From Aridibaculum aurantiacum (GTDB taxonomy: Bacteria > Bacteroidota > Bacteroidia > Chitinophagales > Chitinophagaceae): a stretch of 64,000 nt of DNA. Numbering within the stretch: position 1 is the stretch's first letter; each line of letters opens with the position of its first letter. A model generated the notes under the pieces. It saw nothing but the letters and a program-made list of their open reading frames with translations. It made no database searches and had not been told where the DNA came from. The stretch spans positions 868,001-932,000 of the forward strand of contig NZ_JAFEWC010000001.1 in NCBI RefSeq assembly GCF_017355875.1. The letters run 5' to 3'. Of the stretch, positions 39,402 through 49,506 are shown piece by piece. The position numbers were made by a program, and so were the translations under genes.

Positions 39402-39422
39402 GTTGCGTCGCACACTTGTACC
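39402..39422 (+). repeat. Dispersed repeat copy 8, short form
   Basis: GTTGCGTCGCACACTTGTACC. It equals copy 4 with the 20-bp insert removed. Confidence 0.72.
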
Positions 39423-39494
39423 ACAGATCATTGTGCATCGCAACTAATTGTTCAAGCTTATGCTTTCTCTTCACAGTTGATTGAAGATCTACCA

Positions 39495-39518
39495 GTACAA
39501 GTGAGTGACACAACGATG
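39495..39518 (-). repeat. Dispersed repeat copy 9, short form
   Basis: GTACAAGTGAGTGA joined directly to CACAACGATG, i.e. copy 3 without the insert. It is inverted relative to copy 8, 72 bases away. Confidence 0.74.
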
Positions 39519-39692
39519 ATGAGTAAAGTGAGAATGCTAAGTCAAAAGTCAAAATTCAAAAGACCACAAAAGCAGCTTGACTGTCATTCAAATTTCATTC
39601 TTCATACTTCATCATTTATCATTCATCATTTATCATTCATCATTCATAGTTCATCATTCATAGTTCATCATTCCTAGTTCATCACTCATCAC

Positions 39693-41120
39693 TTACCATG
39701 TGTCCGTCCTGAAGCTCGAGACAGGTAATCCATCTGTACCATATAAGTCACCCACTACAAAATCTTTGAAAGCATATCGTACGGCTACCGGTTCTTTTAC
39801 TTCTGGTGCCGACACGGCAATACTGCTTCCATTGATCCATGCCTTAGCAGGATAGAAAACTTTATTCGCTCCTGCTATCTCAAACTGCGTTAACTCTTTA
39901 CCAAAAGAAGTCAATCCATTTGGTACATTTTGGAAACGAACATTGGCAATACTCCCGGTAATAGTAAGTGTATCGTAAGCAGGACTGGCAGCGCCGAACC
40001 CGTTCATTCCATACGTTTTAGCCAGTGCTAACAGTGCCAGTCTTTTTCCTCCTGCTTCTTTGTTAGCAGGATGTATTTGCTTCTCCTCGCCAATGTCCAG
40101 CAACACAGCCATAGCTGCATTCGGTATTACCTTTTCCGCCTTCCTTTGTGCATCACGCAGGTAAGCAGAATTATATTTTCCGCCAGTGTGGTGCGGCGGC
40201 AGCTGTGCATAATTATAGGGTGCTATCTGTGCATAATAAAATGGAAAGTTGCCAATGCCCCATTCGTTGCGCCATTGCTTTACCATCGTTGGAAAAAGCT
40301 TTTGGTATTTATCCGGATCATCATAATTTGATTCGCCCTGGTAAAACAGTGCGCCCCTGATACCATAACCAATGATAGGGTGTAGCATGCCATTGTATAA
40401 AGTAGTAGGCGTGCGGCTCACAGCTTTTATCGTGTCACCTTTCACCGGGATTTTCACGCCAAAGTCTTTCAGTGCTTCTGGTGTCATCCAGGCCTCGGCA
40501 TAAGAGCCACTGTAGCTGCAATTGATAAGGCCTACCGGAACATCCAGCATTTGATTAACAAGCTTTCCAAAGTAATAGCCGGTAGCGCTGAAGTTGCTAA
40601 CAGTTTCTGGTGAAGCCTCTTTCCACTCTGATGGCTTGCTGTTCTCCTGCACTTCTATAACTGATGAACGCGGAACCGTATACAACCTGATGTTTTTGTT
40701 TCTCGAATGAAGGATAGCGTCATTGGAGCCAAGGATAGGTTGGCCTTTAAACCCCTTCATCGGCATTTCCATATTTGATTGTCCGCCCAATAGCCAGACT
40801 TCGCCAATTAATACATTGGTAAGCGTTGTTGGTTTACCATTGGAGATAGTAACGGTATAAGGACCTCCAGCAGTTGGTGTCGCTACTTTTACTTTCCATT
40901 TGCCTGCAGCATCTGCTTTAGCTGTGTAGCTGATCTTACTCCACGAAGGTGTGATTTTGATTGAACTGCCTGCATTACTCCAACCCCAGAACGCAACATC
41001 TGTTTGCTGTTGCAGTATCATATTATTTGTGAAGATGGAAGGAAGCTTTACCTGTGCATGATTGATAAATGCAAGGGATAGTAATAACAGTAAGAGAAGA
41101 GATGCTTTGATAGTCTTCAT
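39693..41120 (-). CDS. Secreted SASA/SGNH carbohydrate O-acetylesterase
   Basis: A 475-residue exported esterase (signal TIKASLLLLLLLSLAFINHAQ) of the sialate O-acetylesterase type. The nucleophile serine is in LLGGQSNMEMPM and the GALFYQGESNYDDP block is the second family signature. A central jelly-roll-like insertion separates them. Despite the name, many Bacteroidota members deacetylate plant polysaccharides such as xylan or pectin. It lies among rhamnosidases and an arabinofuranosidase, so removal of O-acetyl groups from a pectic glycan is likely. It is transcribed with the GH127 gene and away from the GH78 gene. Confidence 0.88.
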   Translation of the reverse strand: MKTIKASLLLLLLLSLAFINHAQVKLPSIFTNNMILQQQTDVAFWGWSNAGSSIKITPSWSKISYTAKADAAGKWKVKVATPTAGGPYTVTISNGKPTTLTNVLIGEVWLLGGQSNMEMPMKGFKGQPILGSNDAILHSRNKNIRLYTVPRSSVIEVQENSKPSEWKEASPETVSNFSATGYYFGKLVNQMLDVPVGLINCSYSGSYAEAWMTPEALKDFGVKIPVKGDTIKAVSRTPTTLYNGMLHPIIGYGIRGALFYQGESNYDDPDKYQKLFPTMVKQWRNEWGIGNFPFYYAQIAPYNYAQLPPHHTGGKYNSAYLRDAQRKAEKVIPNAAMAVLLDIGEEKQIHPANKEAGGKRLALLALAKTYGMNGFGAASPAYDTLTITGSIANVRFQNVPNGLTSFGKELTQFEIAGANKVFYPAKAWINGSSIAVSAPEVKEPVAVRYAFKDFVVGDLYGTDGLPVSSFRTDTW

Positions 41121-41447
41121 GGGAGCAATGCGTTATAAACTGACAATTGATCACCCTGGCTGGCGAGGGTGGAAATTCAGTTTCTGAAAGTAGCGATAAA
41201 AGTTTTTGCAGGTTTGGCAATAGTAAAATCTTCCATCAACATAGTAAGACCTGACATTGTAGAGCGAAAGCACTAATCTACCTTCATTGGCCTGTTTACA
41301 AGTCATTTAGGCTTGTAGCAATCATCGGTTTGCTTGTTATTCATGTACTCAAAACATTGCCATATGACCATCCACCATACATTCCTTTCTCCTTTAGCAT
41401 TTTGCTTAGTTAGTTTCCTCTAAATTCATCCTCTTGTTATCTACATT
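41121..41447. other. Divergent intergenic region
   Basis: This 327-base gap separates two divergently transcribed enzyme genes and must hold promoters in both directions. A TTTG at 41401 with TAAATTCATC at 41421 is a weak candidate for the rightward promoter. I see no gene, RNA structure or member of the repeat families here, which makes it unusually repeat-free for this window. Confidence 0.4.
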
Positions 41448-44225
41448 ATGCTGAAGATTATTTTCAATATTGTCTTTCTTTTTGTTTGCCTTGCAGGTTT
41501 CGCGCAAGGTGTTGACGTGATTAACTTACGCACGGAGTACAAAGTGAATCCTATGGGTGTGGAAGCAGCAGCACCGGGATTAAGTTGGCAGCTGTCATCT
41601 AACCAGCGGAGTGTATTACAAACTGCTTATCGAATATTGGTGGCTGATGATAGTGCCGTACTTAAAAAGAATCAAGGGAATATTTGGGATAGCAAAAAAA
41701 TACAATCAGGTACATCGGTCCAGGTTTCTTATGCAGGTAAAAAATTAGCGCCTGCAAAAACATACTATTGGAAAGTAATGCTGTGGGATAATAAGAACAA
41801 CGTTTCGAGGTGGAGTGATGTGGCGCGTTGGCAGACAGGCTTGATGACCACTAACGATTGGAAAGGTGCTAAATGGATAGCTTATGATAAAATAGCTGAC
41901 AGCAATATTTCCATTCTTCCTGTCGATGGGAAAAAGGATAAATACTTAGGTAATAATGTACTGCCTTTGTTGCGCAAAAATTTTACAGTTAAAAAGCCTG
42001 TAAAGCAAGCTACGATGTTCATTACCGGACTCGGCCATTTTGAAATGAGCGTGAATGGTAAAAAAGTAGGAGATCATTTCCTAGATGCAGGATGGACGAA
42101 GTATGATAAGCAAGCACTGTATGTTCCTTTCGATCTTACCAACCAGCTAAAGCAGGGATCTAATGCTATTGGTATTATGCTAGGTAATGGTTTTTATTTC
42201 ATTCCACCATTGAAGGGGCGCTACCGCAAAACTAAGAATGCTTTTGGTCATCCAAAGATGATTGCACGTCTTGCAATAGAATACGCAGACGGAACTAAGG
42301 AAGACATTGTAAGTGATGCATCATGGAAGACGACTGCGAGCCCAATTACTTTTTCGAGCATCTACGGAGGTGAAGATTATGATGCTAACCTGGAGCAAAA
42401 AGGTTGGGATACTCCTTCATTCACAGATAAAGGATGGAGAAATGTATTGATCGTTGATGGCCCTTCTGTATTGAATGCGCAGATGGCTGAACCGCTGAAG
42501 GTGATGGAGACATTTGCGCCTAAGAATGTTACGCAGCTTGCGTCAGATCGCTATGTGTTCGATCTTGGTCAAAATGCTTCGGGTATCCCTTCAATCAAGG
42601 TGCAGGGGAAAAAAGGTGATACAGTCAGAGTTTACCCGGCCGAATTGCTGAGAGCGGATGGATCAGTTGCGCAGGGGCCAACAGGAAGTCAATATTATCT
42701 GCAATATGTTTTAAAAGGTGATGGTGTTGAAACATGGCAGCCGCGGTTTACTTACTATGGCTTTCGTTACTTACAAGTAAATGGTGCAGTTCCTAAAGGT
42801 GCAGCAGATGAAAAAGGTTTACCTGTACTGCAAGAAATAAAAGGCCTGCATATTCGTAATGCAGCGCAAGGAGCAGGTGAATTCACGAGTTCAAAAGAAT
42901 TATTTAATAAGACGCATGAGCTGATTGATTGGGCGATCAAGAGCAATATGGTAAGTGTGTTTACTGACTGCCCGCATCGTGAAAAATTAGGTTGGTTAGA
43001 ACAGGTACACCTGATGGGTTATTCTGTTCAGCACAATTATGATATAGCGCAGTTGGGAAGGAAGACAGTGGAGGATATGTTGTACTCGCAAACAGCAGAA
43101 GGTTTGATTCCTGAGATAGCGCCGGAGTTTGTAAAGTTTGAATGGGGTGGTGATATGTTTCGTGATAGTCCTGAATGGGGGAGTAGCGGGATCATTTTCC
43201 CTTGGTATCTGTACCAGTGGTATGGTGATAAGCAAGTCTTATTAAAGAGCTACCCGATGATGAAGCGTTACATCGATTACCTTGGCACAAAAGCACAAGG
43301 ACATATCCTTAAGCAGGGTTTAGGCGATTGGTATGACCTTGGTCCTAAAGCTCCTGGTGTTTCGCAATTAACACCTATGGGTGTTACCGGCACTGCTATC
43401 TACTATTATGACTTAAACATCCTGAGTAAGATAGCAAGGCTTATTGGGAAGACTGAAGATGCTTCAACTTTTGATCAATTGGCACTGCAGGTTAAGCAGG
43501 CTTTCAACGATAGTTTTTTCAACAAGGAAACAAAGCAGTACGCTACCGGCAGCCAGGCCGCCAATGCAATGGCTGTTTATATGCAGCTGGTAGAGCCGCA
43601 GTATAAAGGTGCGGTAATAGAAAACATTGTGAAGGATATCCGTAGCCGAAACAATAGTCTGACTGCCGGTGATATTGGCTATCGCTACCTATTGCGTGTA
43701 TTGCAAGAAGCAGGAAGGTCAGATGTGATATATGACATGAACAGCAGAACAGATGTTCCTGGTTATGGCTACCAATTGGCAAAAGGAGCAACAGCGCTAA
43801 CAGAATCATGGGCTGCATTACCTACAAATTCCAATAATCATTTTATGCTTGGCCATTTGATGGAGTGGTTTTATCGTGGCCTGGCAGGGATCAACCAGGC
43901 TGATGGTTCTGTTGCTTATAAAGATATTGTCATCAATCCTGAAGTGGTAGGTGATGTTACTTCTGTAAATGGTTCATATCATTCAGTTCATGGAAAAATT
44001 GTAAGTGAGTGGAAGAAGGATGGCAATAGCTTTACACATTATGTGGTTATACCGGCAAATACCACAGCCACTGTTTATTTACCTGCCACTGCTAAGGATA
44101 TGATTTCGGAAGGTGGAGTTGCTGTAAAAAATAGTAAAGATGTTAGGTTGGTAGGATATGAAAATGGTAAGGCGATTTTGAAATTAGGATCAGGTGAATA
44201 TAGTTTAAAGGTAGAGCGGTTGTAA
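41448..44225 (+). CDS. Secreted GH78 alpha-L-rhamnosidase
   Basis: A 925-residue exported enzyme (signal FNIVFLFVCLAGFAQ). Standard GH78 order is visible: a fibronectin-like N-terminal domain (LSWQLSSNQRSVLQTAYRIL), the rhamnosidase N-domain with FITGLGHFEMSVNGKKVGD, the DYDANLEQKGWD segment, then the six-hairpin catalytic domain with FTDCPHREKLGWLEQVHLM and a C-terminal beta-sandwich (GVTSVNGSYHSVHGKI-like). The acidic residue in DCPHREK and a later glutamate in TALTESWA are candidate catalytic residues. It would release alpha-linked L-rhamnose in the periplasm or at the surface and is a full-length, canonical family member. Confidence 0.93.
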   Translation: MLKIIFNIVFLFVCLAGFAQGVDVINLRTEYKVNPMGVEAAAPGLSWQLSSNQRSVLQTAYRILVADDSAVLKKNQGNIWDSKKIQSGTSVQVSYAGKKLAPAKTYYWKVMLWDNKNNVSRWSDVARWQTGLMTTNDWKGAKWIAYDKIADSNISILPVDGKKDKYLGNNVLPLLRKNFTVKKPVKQATMFITGLGHFEMSVNGKKVGDHFLDAGWTKYDKQALYVPFDLTNQLKQGSNAIGIMLGNGFYFIPPLKGRYRKTKNAFGHPKMIARLAIEYADGTKEDIVSDASWKTTASPITFSSIYGGEDYDANLEQKGWDTPSFTDKGWRNVLIVDGPSVLNAQMAEPLKVMETFAPKNVTQLASDRYVFDLGQNASGIPSIKVQGKKGDTVRVYPAELLRADGSVAQGPTGSQYYLQYVLKGDGVETWQPRFTYYGFRYLQVNGAVPKGAADEKGLPVLQEIKGLHIRNAAQGAGEFTSSKELFNKTHELIDWAIKSNMVSVFTDCPHREKLGWLEQVHLMGYSVQHNYDIAQLGRKTVEDMLYSQTAEGLIPEIAPEFVKFEWGGDMFRDSPEWGSSGIIFPWYLYQWYGDKQVLLKSYPMMKRYIDYLGTKAQGHILKQGLGDWYDLGPKAPGVSQLTPMGVTGTAIYYYDLNILSKIARLIGKTEDASTFDQLALQVKQAFNDSFFNKETKQYATGSQAANAMAVYMQLVEPQYKGAVIENIVKDIRSRNNSLTAGDIGYRYLLRVLQEAGRSDVIYDMNSRTDVPGYGYQLAKGATALTESWAALPTNSNNHFMLGHLMEWFYRGLAGINQADGSVAYKDIVINPEVVGDVTSVNGSYHSVHGKIVSEWKKDGNSFTHYVVIPANTTATVYLPATAKDMISEGGVAVKNSKDVRLVGYENGKAILKLGSGEYSLKVERL

Positions 44226-44266
44226 TGCAGAAGGTTGAGGAACGATTTGGTGGTTGAATGGTAGGG

Positions 44267-44449
44267 GTTGGGCTATGCCCAACAGATGTTTTGCTTCAAC
44301 CTTGCTACAAACAGGTTTCGGCGTTGCCAAAAGGAGTAAGAAGAAAATACCTTAATAACCGTTGGTAGATAAAAATGGAACAATGAGCGTAGCTCATTCC
44401 TGTTTGTAGAAATAAGATTATTGAGTAGGTAAATTGGGCGTAGCCCAAT
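44267..44449. repeat. Second REP-like palindrome family
   Basis: Palindromes GTTGGGCTATGCCCAAC (44267-44283), AATGAGCGTAGCTCATT (44382-44398) and ATTGGGCGTAGCCCAAT (44433-44449) share the same frame. Two are followed by a TCCTGT word, once extended to TCCTGTTTGTAGAAA, and the inverse CTACAAACAGG lies at about 44305, next to the imperfect hairpin TTTCGGCGTTGCCAAAA. The gap 44226-44606 holds these and dispersed copy 10 but no gene. No matching transposase is in the window. Confidence 0.7.
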
Positions 44450-44507
44450 CCTGTAACAACGAACGTGATGCAATGGAATGACGTTATTGCTGAATGCAGA
44501 TTACAAA

Positions 44508-44557
44508 GCACAAGTGTGCGACCTGTCTGCTGACAAGCAGGCGCAACGATGCTTAAT
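44508..44557 (-). repeat. Dispersed repeat copy 10, long form
   Basis: GCACAAGTGTGCGA, then the insert CCTGTCTGCTGACAAGCAGG at 44522-44541, then CGCAACGATGCTTAAT. The outer extension ATGCTTAA matches long copies 3 and 4. Confidence 0.75.
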
Positions 44558-44606
44558 AGTAGTGCCGCAGCTGGTAACATAAAAAATCTTTAGAACTAAC
44601 AGGTGA

Positions 44607-47600
44607 ATGAATAGATCACTACATGATATACTGAAGGGCGCACTGGTGGCGGTAGCTGTTGTTTTGTGTTTGCCTCTTGCTGCACAAAAGGCTAAACCAA
44701 CCGTGAAGCCAGCAAAGCAACCTGCCACTTTATACAAGAACTTGTCGTACCCTCAACTGGTGAATGCATTTAAGCAGCCACCGCCAAGTGCTGAGCCGTG
44801 GGTATTTTGGTACTGGATGCATGGAGCTGTATCGCGTGAAGGTATAACTGCAGACCTGCAGGCAATGAAGCAGGCAGGCATTGGTGGGGCTTACCTGATG
44901 CCCATCAAAGACACGTCAAGTGCAATAGACTATAAGCCACAGGTGCGCCAGCTTACGCCACAGTTTTGGGCGATGGTGAAGTTTGCAATGAAGGAAGCTG
45001 ACAGGCTAGGACTGAAAATAGGAATGCATGTGAGTGATGGTTTTGCACTGGCAGGAGGTCCTTGGATAACGCCGGAACTAAGCATGCAAAAAGTGGTGTG
45101 GACGGAAACGTTTGTAGATGGAGGTAAGCCTATTAACGTAAAGCTCGCTCAACCTGAGACGAAAGAAAATTATTACAAAGACATTGCTGTATATGCCTAT
45201 CCAACACCTGTTGGCGCAGATGTTACAACTTATACAACAGTGCCAAAGGTCACCACAAGTAAAGGGACTGATGCGCCATTCTTAGTAACGGCAGGCAACA
45301 AGCAAACTTTTAGCAGCGATGATAGTTGCTGGATCCAATATGCATTTGATCAACCTTTCACTGCACGTTCGCTGGTTGTTCGTACACCTGGGAATAACTA
45401 CCAGGCGCACAGGCTAATCATAGAAGCTAGTGAAGATGGCAGCAGCTTCCGGAGGGTTACCAGGTTGGAACCACCGCGCCATGGATGGCAGGATACGGAT
45501 GCTGATGTCACACATTCTATAGAACCTACTACGGCTAAGTTCTTTCGTTTTGTATACAGTAAGGCAGGTTCTGAGCCAGGAGCTGAAGACCTTGATGCTG
45601 CTAAATGGAAACCATCACTTAAGCTAAGAGGTATAGAGTTGTCTGGTGCAGCAAAGATCAACCAGTACGAAGGCAAGAACGGCAGCGTGTGGCGGGTAAG
45701 CAAAAGAACAACAGAAGAACAAGTGCCTGGTGTAGCAAGTGTTCCATTGAACAAGATCATCAACATCAAGCAATTTCTTGCTGCTGATGGTACGTTGAAC
45801 TGGAATGTGCCCGCAGGCAAATGGACGATCTTACGTGTTGGACATACATCTACCGGTCATACAAATTATACGGGTGGAGGTGGATTGGGTTTAGAATGTG
45901 ACAAGTTCAACACGGACGCTATCACCAAACAATTTGATGGTTGGTTCAACGAAGCCATAAGGCAGGCAGGTCCGGAGCTAGCAACTAAAGTTTTGAAGAT
46001 ATTTCATATTGATAGCTGGGAGTGCGGAAGCCAAAACTGGTCGCCTGTATTTGCTGAAGAGTTCAGGAAAAGAAGAGGTTATGACATAGAGCCTTACCTG
46101 CCTGTGATGGCTGGTATTCCTATAGAAAGTGCGGATGTTTCTGAAAGATTTTTATATGATGTAAGGCAGACAATAGCTGAGCTGGTGATAGATAAATTCT
46201 ACACTACTATGGCTAAACTGGCAAAGGCTAAGGGAACATCTTTTACTGCCGAAAGCATTGCCCCAACCATGCTAAGCGATGGGATGCTTCATTATAAAAC
46301 GGTAGACATACCGATGGGTGAATTCTGGTTGAACAGCCCAACGCACGACAAGCCCAACGACATGATGGACGCTATATCTGGTGCACATGTTTATGGAAAA
46401 CCTATTATTCAAGCAGAAGCATTTACAACTGTAAGAATGGACTGGAGTGAACATCCGGGTAATATGAAAGCTGCGCAGGACAGGAACTATGCGCTTGGAA
46501 TTAATAAGCTGGTTTACCACGTGTATGCACACAATCCATATGTAAATAGAAAACCCGGTGTAACATTAGATGGTGTGGGTTTATACTTTCAGCGTGATCA
46601 AACATGGTGGAAGCCAGGCAAAGCATGGGTGGATTATGCAAAGCGAGCCCAGGCACTGTTGCAGGTAGGAAGACCAGTTGCTGATATTGCAGTGTTCACA
46701 GGTGAAGAGCTGCCAAGAAGGTCTGTATTGCCTGATCGGCTTGTATCCACACTGCCAGGCATCATAGGTGAAGAAAGAGTGAAGCAGAACGAAGAACGTT
46801 TACTGAATAAGGACGAGCCTCTAAGAGAAAAGCCAATGGGTGTTCGACACTCTGCAAACATGGCTGATCCTGAAGATTGGATTGATCCATTGCGAGGCTA
46901 TGCTTATGATAGCTTCAATCCTGATGTGCTGTTACAAGCCAAAGTAGAAAATAAGAGGATCGTATTGCCAGGTGGAGCAACTTATGGAATATTGGTTTTA
47001 CCGCAACCTCACCCACTGTCTCCGAGTAATGAATATATGTCTCCTGCTGTAGCAGAAAAGCTGAATGAACTGGTAAAGCAGGGCGCATCTATTATAGTGA
47101 ATGATGTGCCTGTAAGTTCGCTTGGTCTTGAGGAGTCCCAGGTTAATGACCGAGCTGTTGAACGCATCACATCTGAGTTGTGGGACGGGCAGGTAAGGGG
47201 ATATGCAAGATCGGGGAGTGACACTGTAGCAGTAACCATTCATGGTGCTGGACGAGTAGTGAAAGGTCCTTACTATGCAAGTTCTTTTGACGTACTGGGC
47301 ATACAGCCTGATGTTATTACTACAGATAAAGGTGGTGCGTACGCAAAAGATATAGCATGGACACATCGTACCGCTCCTGGTGTTGATATCTATTTCTTCG
47401 CTAACCAGCAAGATGTTGAGAGAGATATAGAAGTATCTCTTCGTGTACCTGCACGCGTTCCTGAGTTATGGGATGCAGTTACAGGTAAAATAGAAATAGC
47501 AAAAGGCTATAGAACAACGGAAGACTTTAGAACGGTTGTTCCACTACGGCTGGCGCCTAATGGATCTATCTTCATTGTACTTGCTAAAGGCGGAGCACTT

Positions 47601-48122
47601 ACTGTAAACAAGACAGGTAAAAACTGGATAGAGACTGAAATTGTGCAAACATTAGCAGGAGACTGGAATTTGAAGTTTGACAGCAAGTTGGGTGGTCCTG
47701 CAGCAGGTGTAACAGTAACTGATCTCTTTGACTGGAGTAAACATAGCGATACGACTATCAAATACTACTCAGGCACGGCTACATATACAAAGACATTCAA
47801 TTGGAAGAAGACTTCCACTCAACCTACCTGGCTTGACTTAGGTAAAATTGCCAACATTGCTGAAGTAAAATTGAACGGAACTCCATTAGGTGTACTATGG
47901 ACACCGCCTTTCAGGCTCGATATTGCAAAGGCTCTAAAAGCGGGTGCTAACAAGGTGGAAATAGAAGTGACCAATACCTGGGCAAACAGGTTGATTGGTG
48001 ACAAGCGCCGAAATAAAGAACAACGCATAACCAATACTACGGCACCTATTAGGCTGGAAGAAAAACACCTGCAGCCTGCAGGATTATTAGGGCCTGTTAC
48101 AATTATTCAAACTAAAAACTAA
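44607..48122 (+). CDS. Secreted GH106 alpha-L-rhamnosidase
   Basis: A 1171-residue exported protein (signal LVAVAVVLCLPLAAQ). The GH106 catalytic barrel is recognised from PWVFWYWMHGAVSREGIT, ADLQAMKQAGIGGAYLMP, GLKIGMHVSDGFALAGGPW and the acidic HIDSWECGSQNW and FTAESIAPTM segments, with IIQAEAFTT further on. Beta-sandwich domains follow, the last resembling a GH2 sugar-binding jelly-roll (YSGTATYTKTFNW; LGKIANIAEVKLNG). The characterised Bacteroides GH106 acts on rhamnogalacturonan II, which supports a pectic substrate. The FucP-type permease starts 20 bases after the stop, so cleavage and import genes are probably co-transcribed. Confidence 0.88.
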   Translation: MNRSLHDILKGALVAVAVVLCLPLAAQKAKPTVKPAKQPATLYKNLSYPQLVNAFKQPPPSAEPWVFWYWMHGAVSREGITADLQAMKQAGIGGAYLMPIKDTSSAIDYKPQVRQLTPQFWAMVKFAMKEADRLGLKIGMHVSDGFALAGGPWITPELSMQKVVWTETFVDGGKPINVKLAQPETKENYYKDIAVYAYPTPVGADVTTYTTVPKVTTSKGTDAPFLVTAGNKQTFSSDDSCWIQYAFDQPFTARSLVVRTPGNNYQAHRLIIEASEDGSSFRRVTRLEPPRHGWQDTDADVTHSIEPTTAKFFRFVYSKAGSEPGAEDLDAAKWKPSLKLRGIELSGAAKINQYEGKNGSVWRVSKRTTEEQVPGVASVPLNKIINIKQFLAADGTLNWNVPAGKWTILRVGHTSTGHTNYTGGGGLGLECDKFNTDAITKQFDGWFNEAIRQAGPELATKVLKIFHIDSWECGSQNWSPVFAEEFRKRRGYDIEPYLPVMAGIPIESADVSERFLYDVRQTIAELVIDKFYTTMAKLAKAKGTSFTAESIAPTMLSDGMLHYKTVDIPMGEFWLNSPTHDKPNDMMDAISGAHVYGKPIIQAEAFTTVRMDWSEHPGNMKAAQDRNYALGINKLVYHVYAHNPYVNRKPGVTLDGVGLYFQRDQTWWKPGKAWVDYAKRAQALLQVGRPVADIAVFTGEELPRRSVLPDRLVSTLPGIIGEERVKQNEERLLNKDEPLREKPMGVRHSANMADPEDWIDPLRGYAYDSFNPDVLLQAKVENKRIVLPGGATYGILVLPQPHPLSPSNEYMSPAVAEKLNELVKQGASIIVNDVPVSSLGLEESQVNDRAVERITSELWDGQVRGYARSGSDTVAVTIHGAGRVVKGPYYASSFDVLGIQPDVITTDKGGAYAKDIAWTHRTAPGVDIYFFANQQDVERDIEVSLRVPARVPELWDAVTGKIEIAKGYRTTEDFRTVVPLRLAPNGSIFIVLAKGGALTVNKTGKNWIETEIVQTLAGDWNLKFDSKLGGPAAGVTVTDLFDWSKHSDTTIKYYSGTATYTKTFNWKKTSTQPTWLDLGKIANIAEVKLNGTPLGVLWTPPFRLDIAKALKAGANKVEIEVTNTWANRLIGDKRRNKEQRITNTTAPIRLEEKHLQPAGLLGPVTIIQTKN

Positions 48123-48142
48123 CGACGTTTTACAACTGCTAT

Positions 48143-49429
48143 ATGAAAAAAGCCAACCAATACAAGCTGCCATTTATCCTCGTTACTTCTTTATTCTTTT
48201 TATGGGGCTTTGTGCACAATCTCGATCCAATATTAATACCGCACCTGCGCAAGGCCTTTCGCCTTACCACGTTTCAATCATCGCTGATTGACTCGGCAGT
48301 ATTCGTTGCCTATTTTGTTATGGCCTTACCTGCCGGCATGATCATGCGGAAGTATGGTTACAAGTCAGGAATTATCATCGGGTTGTTCTTGTTTGCACTG
48401 GGTTCATTTTTATTTGTGCCTGCGGCTGATACGCGCCAGTACATCTATTTCCTTGGTGCGCTGTTCATCATTGCCAGTGGACTTACCATACTTGAGACTG
48501 CGGCCAACCCTTATGCTACCATTTTAGGTCCTAAAGAAACATCCACACAACGGTTGAACTTTGCACAATCTTTCAATGGACTTGCTGCCACCGTAGCACC
48601 ATTGATAGGAGGCCGATATATCTTTTCAGGAATAGACAATTCGGATGCTGAATTAGCAAGCATGACGGCAGTGGCAAGAGAAGCATATTTACAAAGTGAA
48701 GCAGATAGTGTAAAGATGCCTTATGTAATCCTTGGCATCATCATTTTGCTGGTTGCGATCTTCTTTTTCTTTACCAAACTTCCTGATGTAAAAGAAGAGG
48801 CAGCTGAAAAGAGAAGCATCTTAAAAGCATTTAAACACAAACATCTTACATGGGCCGTAATTGCACAGTTTTTCTACATAGGGGCACAGGTGTGCGTGTC
48901 CAGCTTTTTCATAATGATGGCTACCGAAGCAGCAGGAATGAATGAGAAAGTGGCGGCAGGTTATCTAGGTTTGGGCTATGGTCTTGCTTTCATGACAGGG
49001 AGGTTTATTGGTACCTTCCTGATGCGATATGTAGCGCCAGCAAAATTGTTGTCCCTTTATGCTGCAATCAATATTGTGTTGTCAGCTATAGCCATCACCA
49101 CAGAGGGTATGGTTACCATCTATGCGCTCATAGGTATTGCCTTCTTTATGTCCATCATGTTTCCAACCATTTTTGCCCTGGGTATAAAAGATCTTGGCGC
49201 TGATACAAAGATTGGTTCCAGTTTGATCATTATGTCTATTGTTGGAGGTGCTATCTTGCCTCCTGTATTGGGTGCTATTGCCGATGAAACAAACAGTATC
49301 CAGAATGGCTATATCGTCCCGCTTCTTTGTTTTGTTGTGATCCTTTATTTTGGCCTGAAAGGCTATAAACCAAAGGTGAAAGATAGTGAGATAGCGGATG
49401 ACGTTGCAGCAGTACCGCAATTGGTGTAA
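48143..49429 (+). CDS. fucP: FucP-type L-fucose/sugar:H+ symporter (MFS)
   Basis: A 428-residue major facilitator protein with 12 expected helices. The FucP-group signature FFLWGFVHNLDPILIPHLRKAF is at residues about 16-37, DSAVFVAYFVMALPAG follows, and LETAANPYATILG is highly characteristic of the FHS family. It imports L-fucose or a related 6-deoxyhexose with protons. The genes immediately downstream encode the non-phosphorylating L-fucose pathway, and an alpha-L-rhamnosidase lies just upstream, so either L-fucose or L-rhamnose may be the natural substrate. Confidence 0.9.
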   Translation: MKKANQYKLPFILVTSLFFLWGFVHNLDPILIPHLRKAFRLTTFQSSLIDSAVFVAYFVMALPAGMIMRKYGYKSGIIIGLFLFALGSFLFVPAADTRQYIYFLGALFIIASGLTILETAANPYATILGPKETSTQRLNFAQSFNGLAATVAPLIGGRYIFSGIDNSDAELASMTAVAREAYLQSEADSVKMPYVILGIIILLVAIFFFFTKLPDVKEEAAEKRSILKAFKHKHLTWAVIAQFFYIGAQVCVSSFFIMMATEAAGMNEKVAAGYLGLGYGLAFMTGRFIGTFLMRYVAPAKLLSLYAAINIVLSAIAITTEGMVTIYALIGIAFFMSIMFPTIFALGIKDLGADTKIGSSLIIMSIVGGAILPPVLGAIADETNSIQNGYIVPLLCFVVILYFGLKGYKPKVKDSEIADDVAAVPQLV

Positions 49430-49506
49430 TAGGATTTTTAAAATGAAAATATTTTACCGATTTAGCTTTTCACAAGTTGAATAACTGGTTCAAAACATTT
49501 GACGAC

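Larger units (their letters stand above)
39352..39692. repeat. Intergenic repeat tract between esterase and GH127 genes
   Basis: No gene is supported. From left to right it holds dispersed copy 8, dispersed copy 9 in inverse orientation, a CAAAAGTCAAAATTC-type tract at 39540-39563, and a long run of CATTCATCATTTATCATT-like words from about 39595 to 39690 that directly follows the esterase stop codon on the minus strand. The last tract contains the same words as the arms around the S23 gene. Confidence 0.65.

Noticed and set aside
39595-39690. CRISPR-like or minisatellite array
   Set aside because: The words are short and imperfect with no unique spacers; it belongs to the A+T-rich spacer class.
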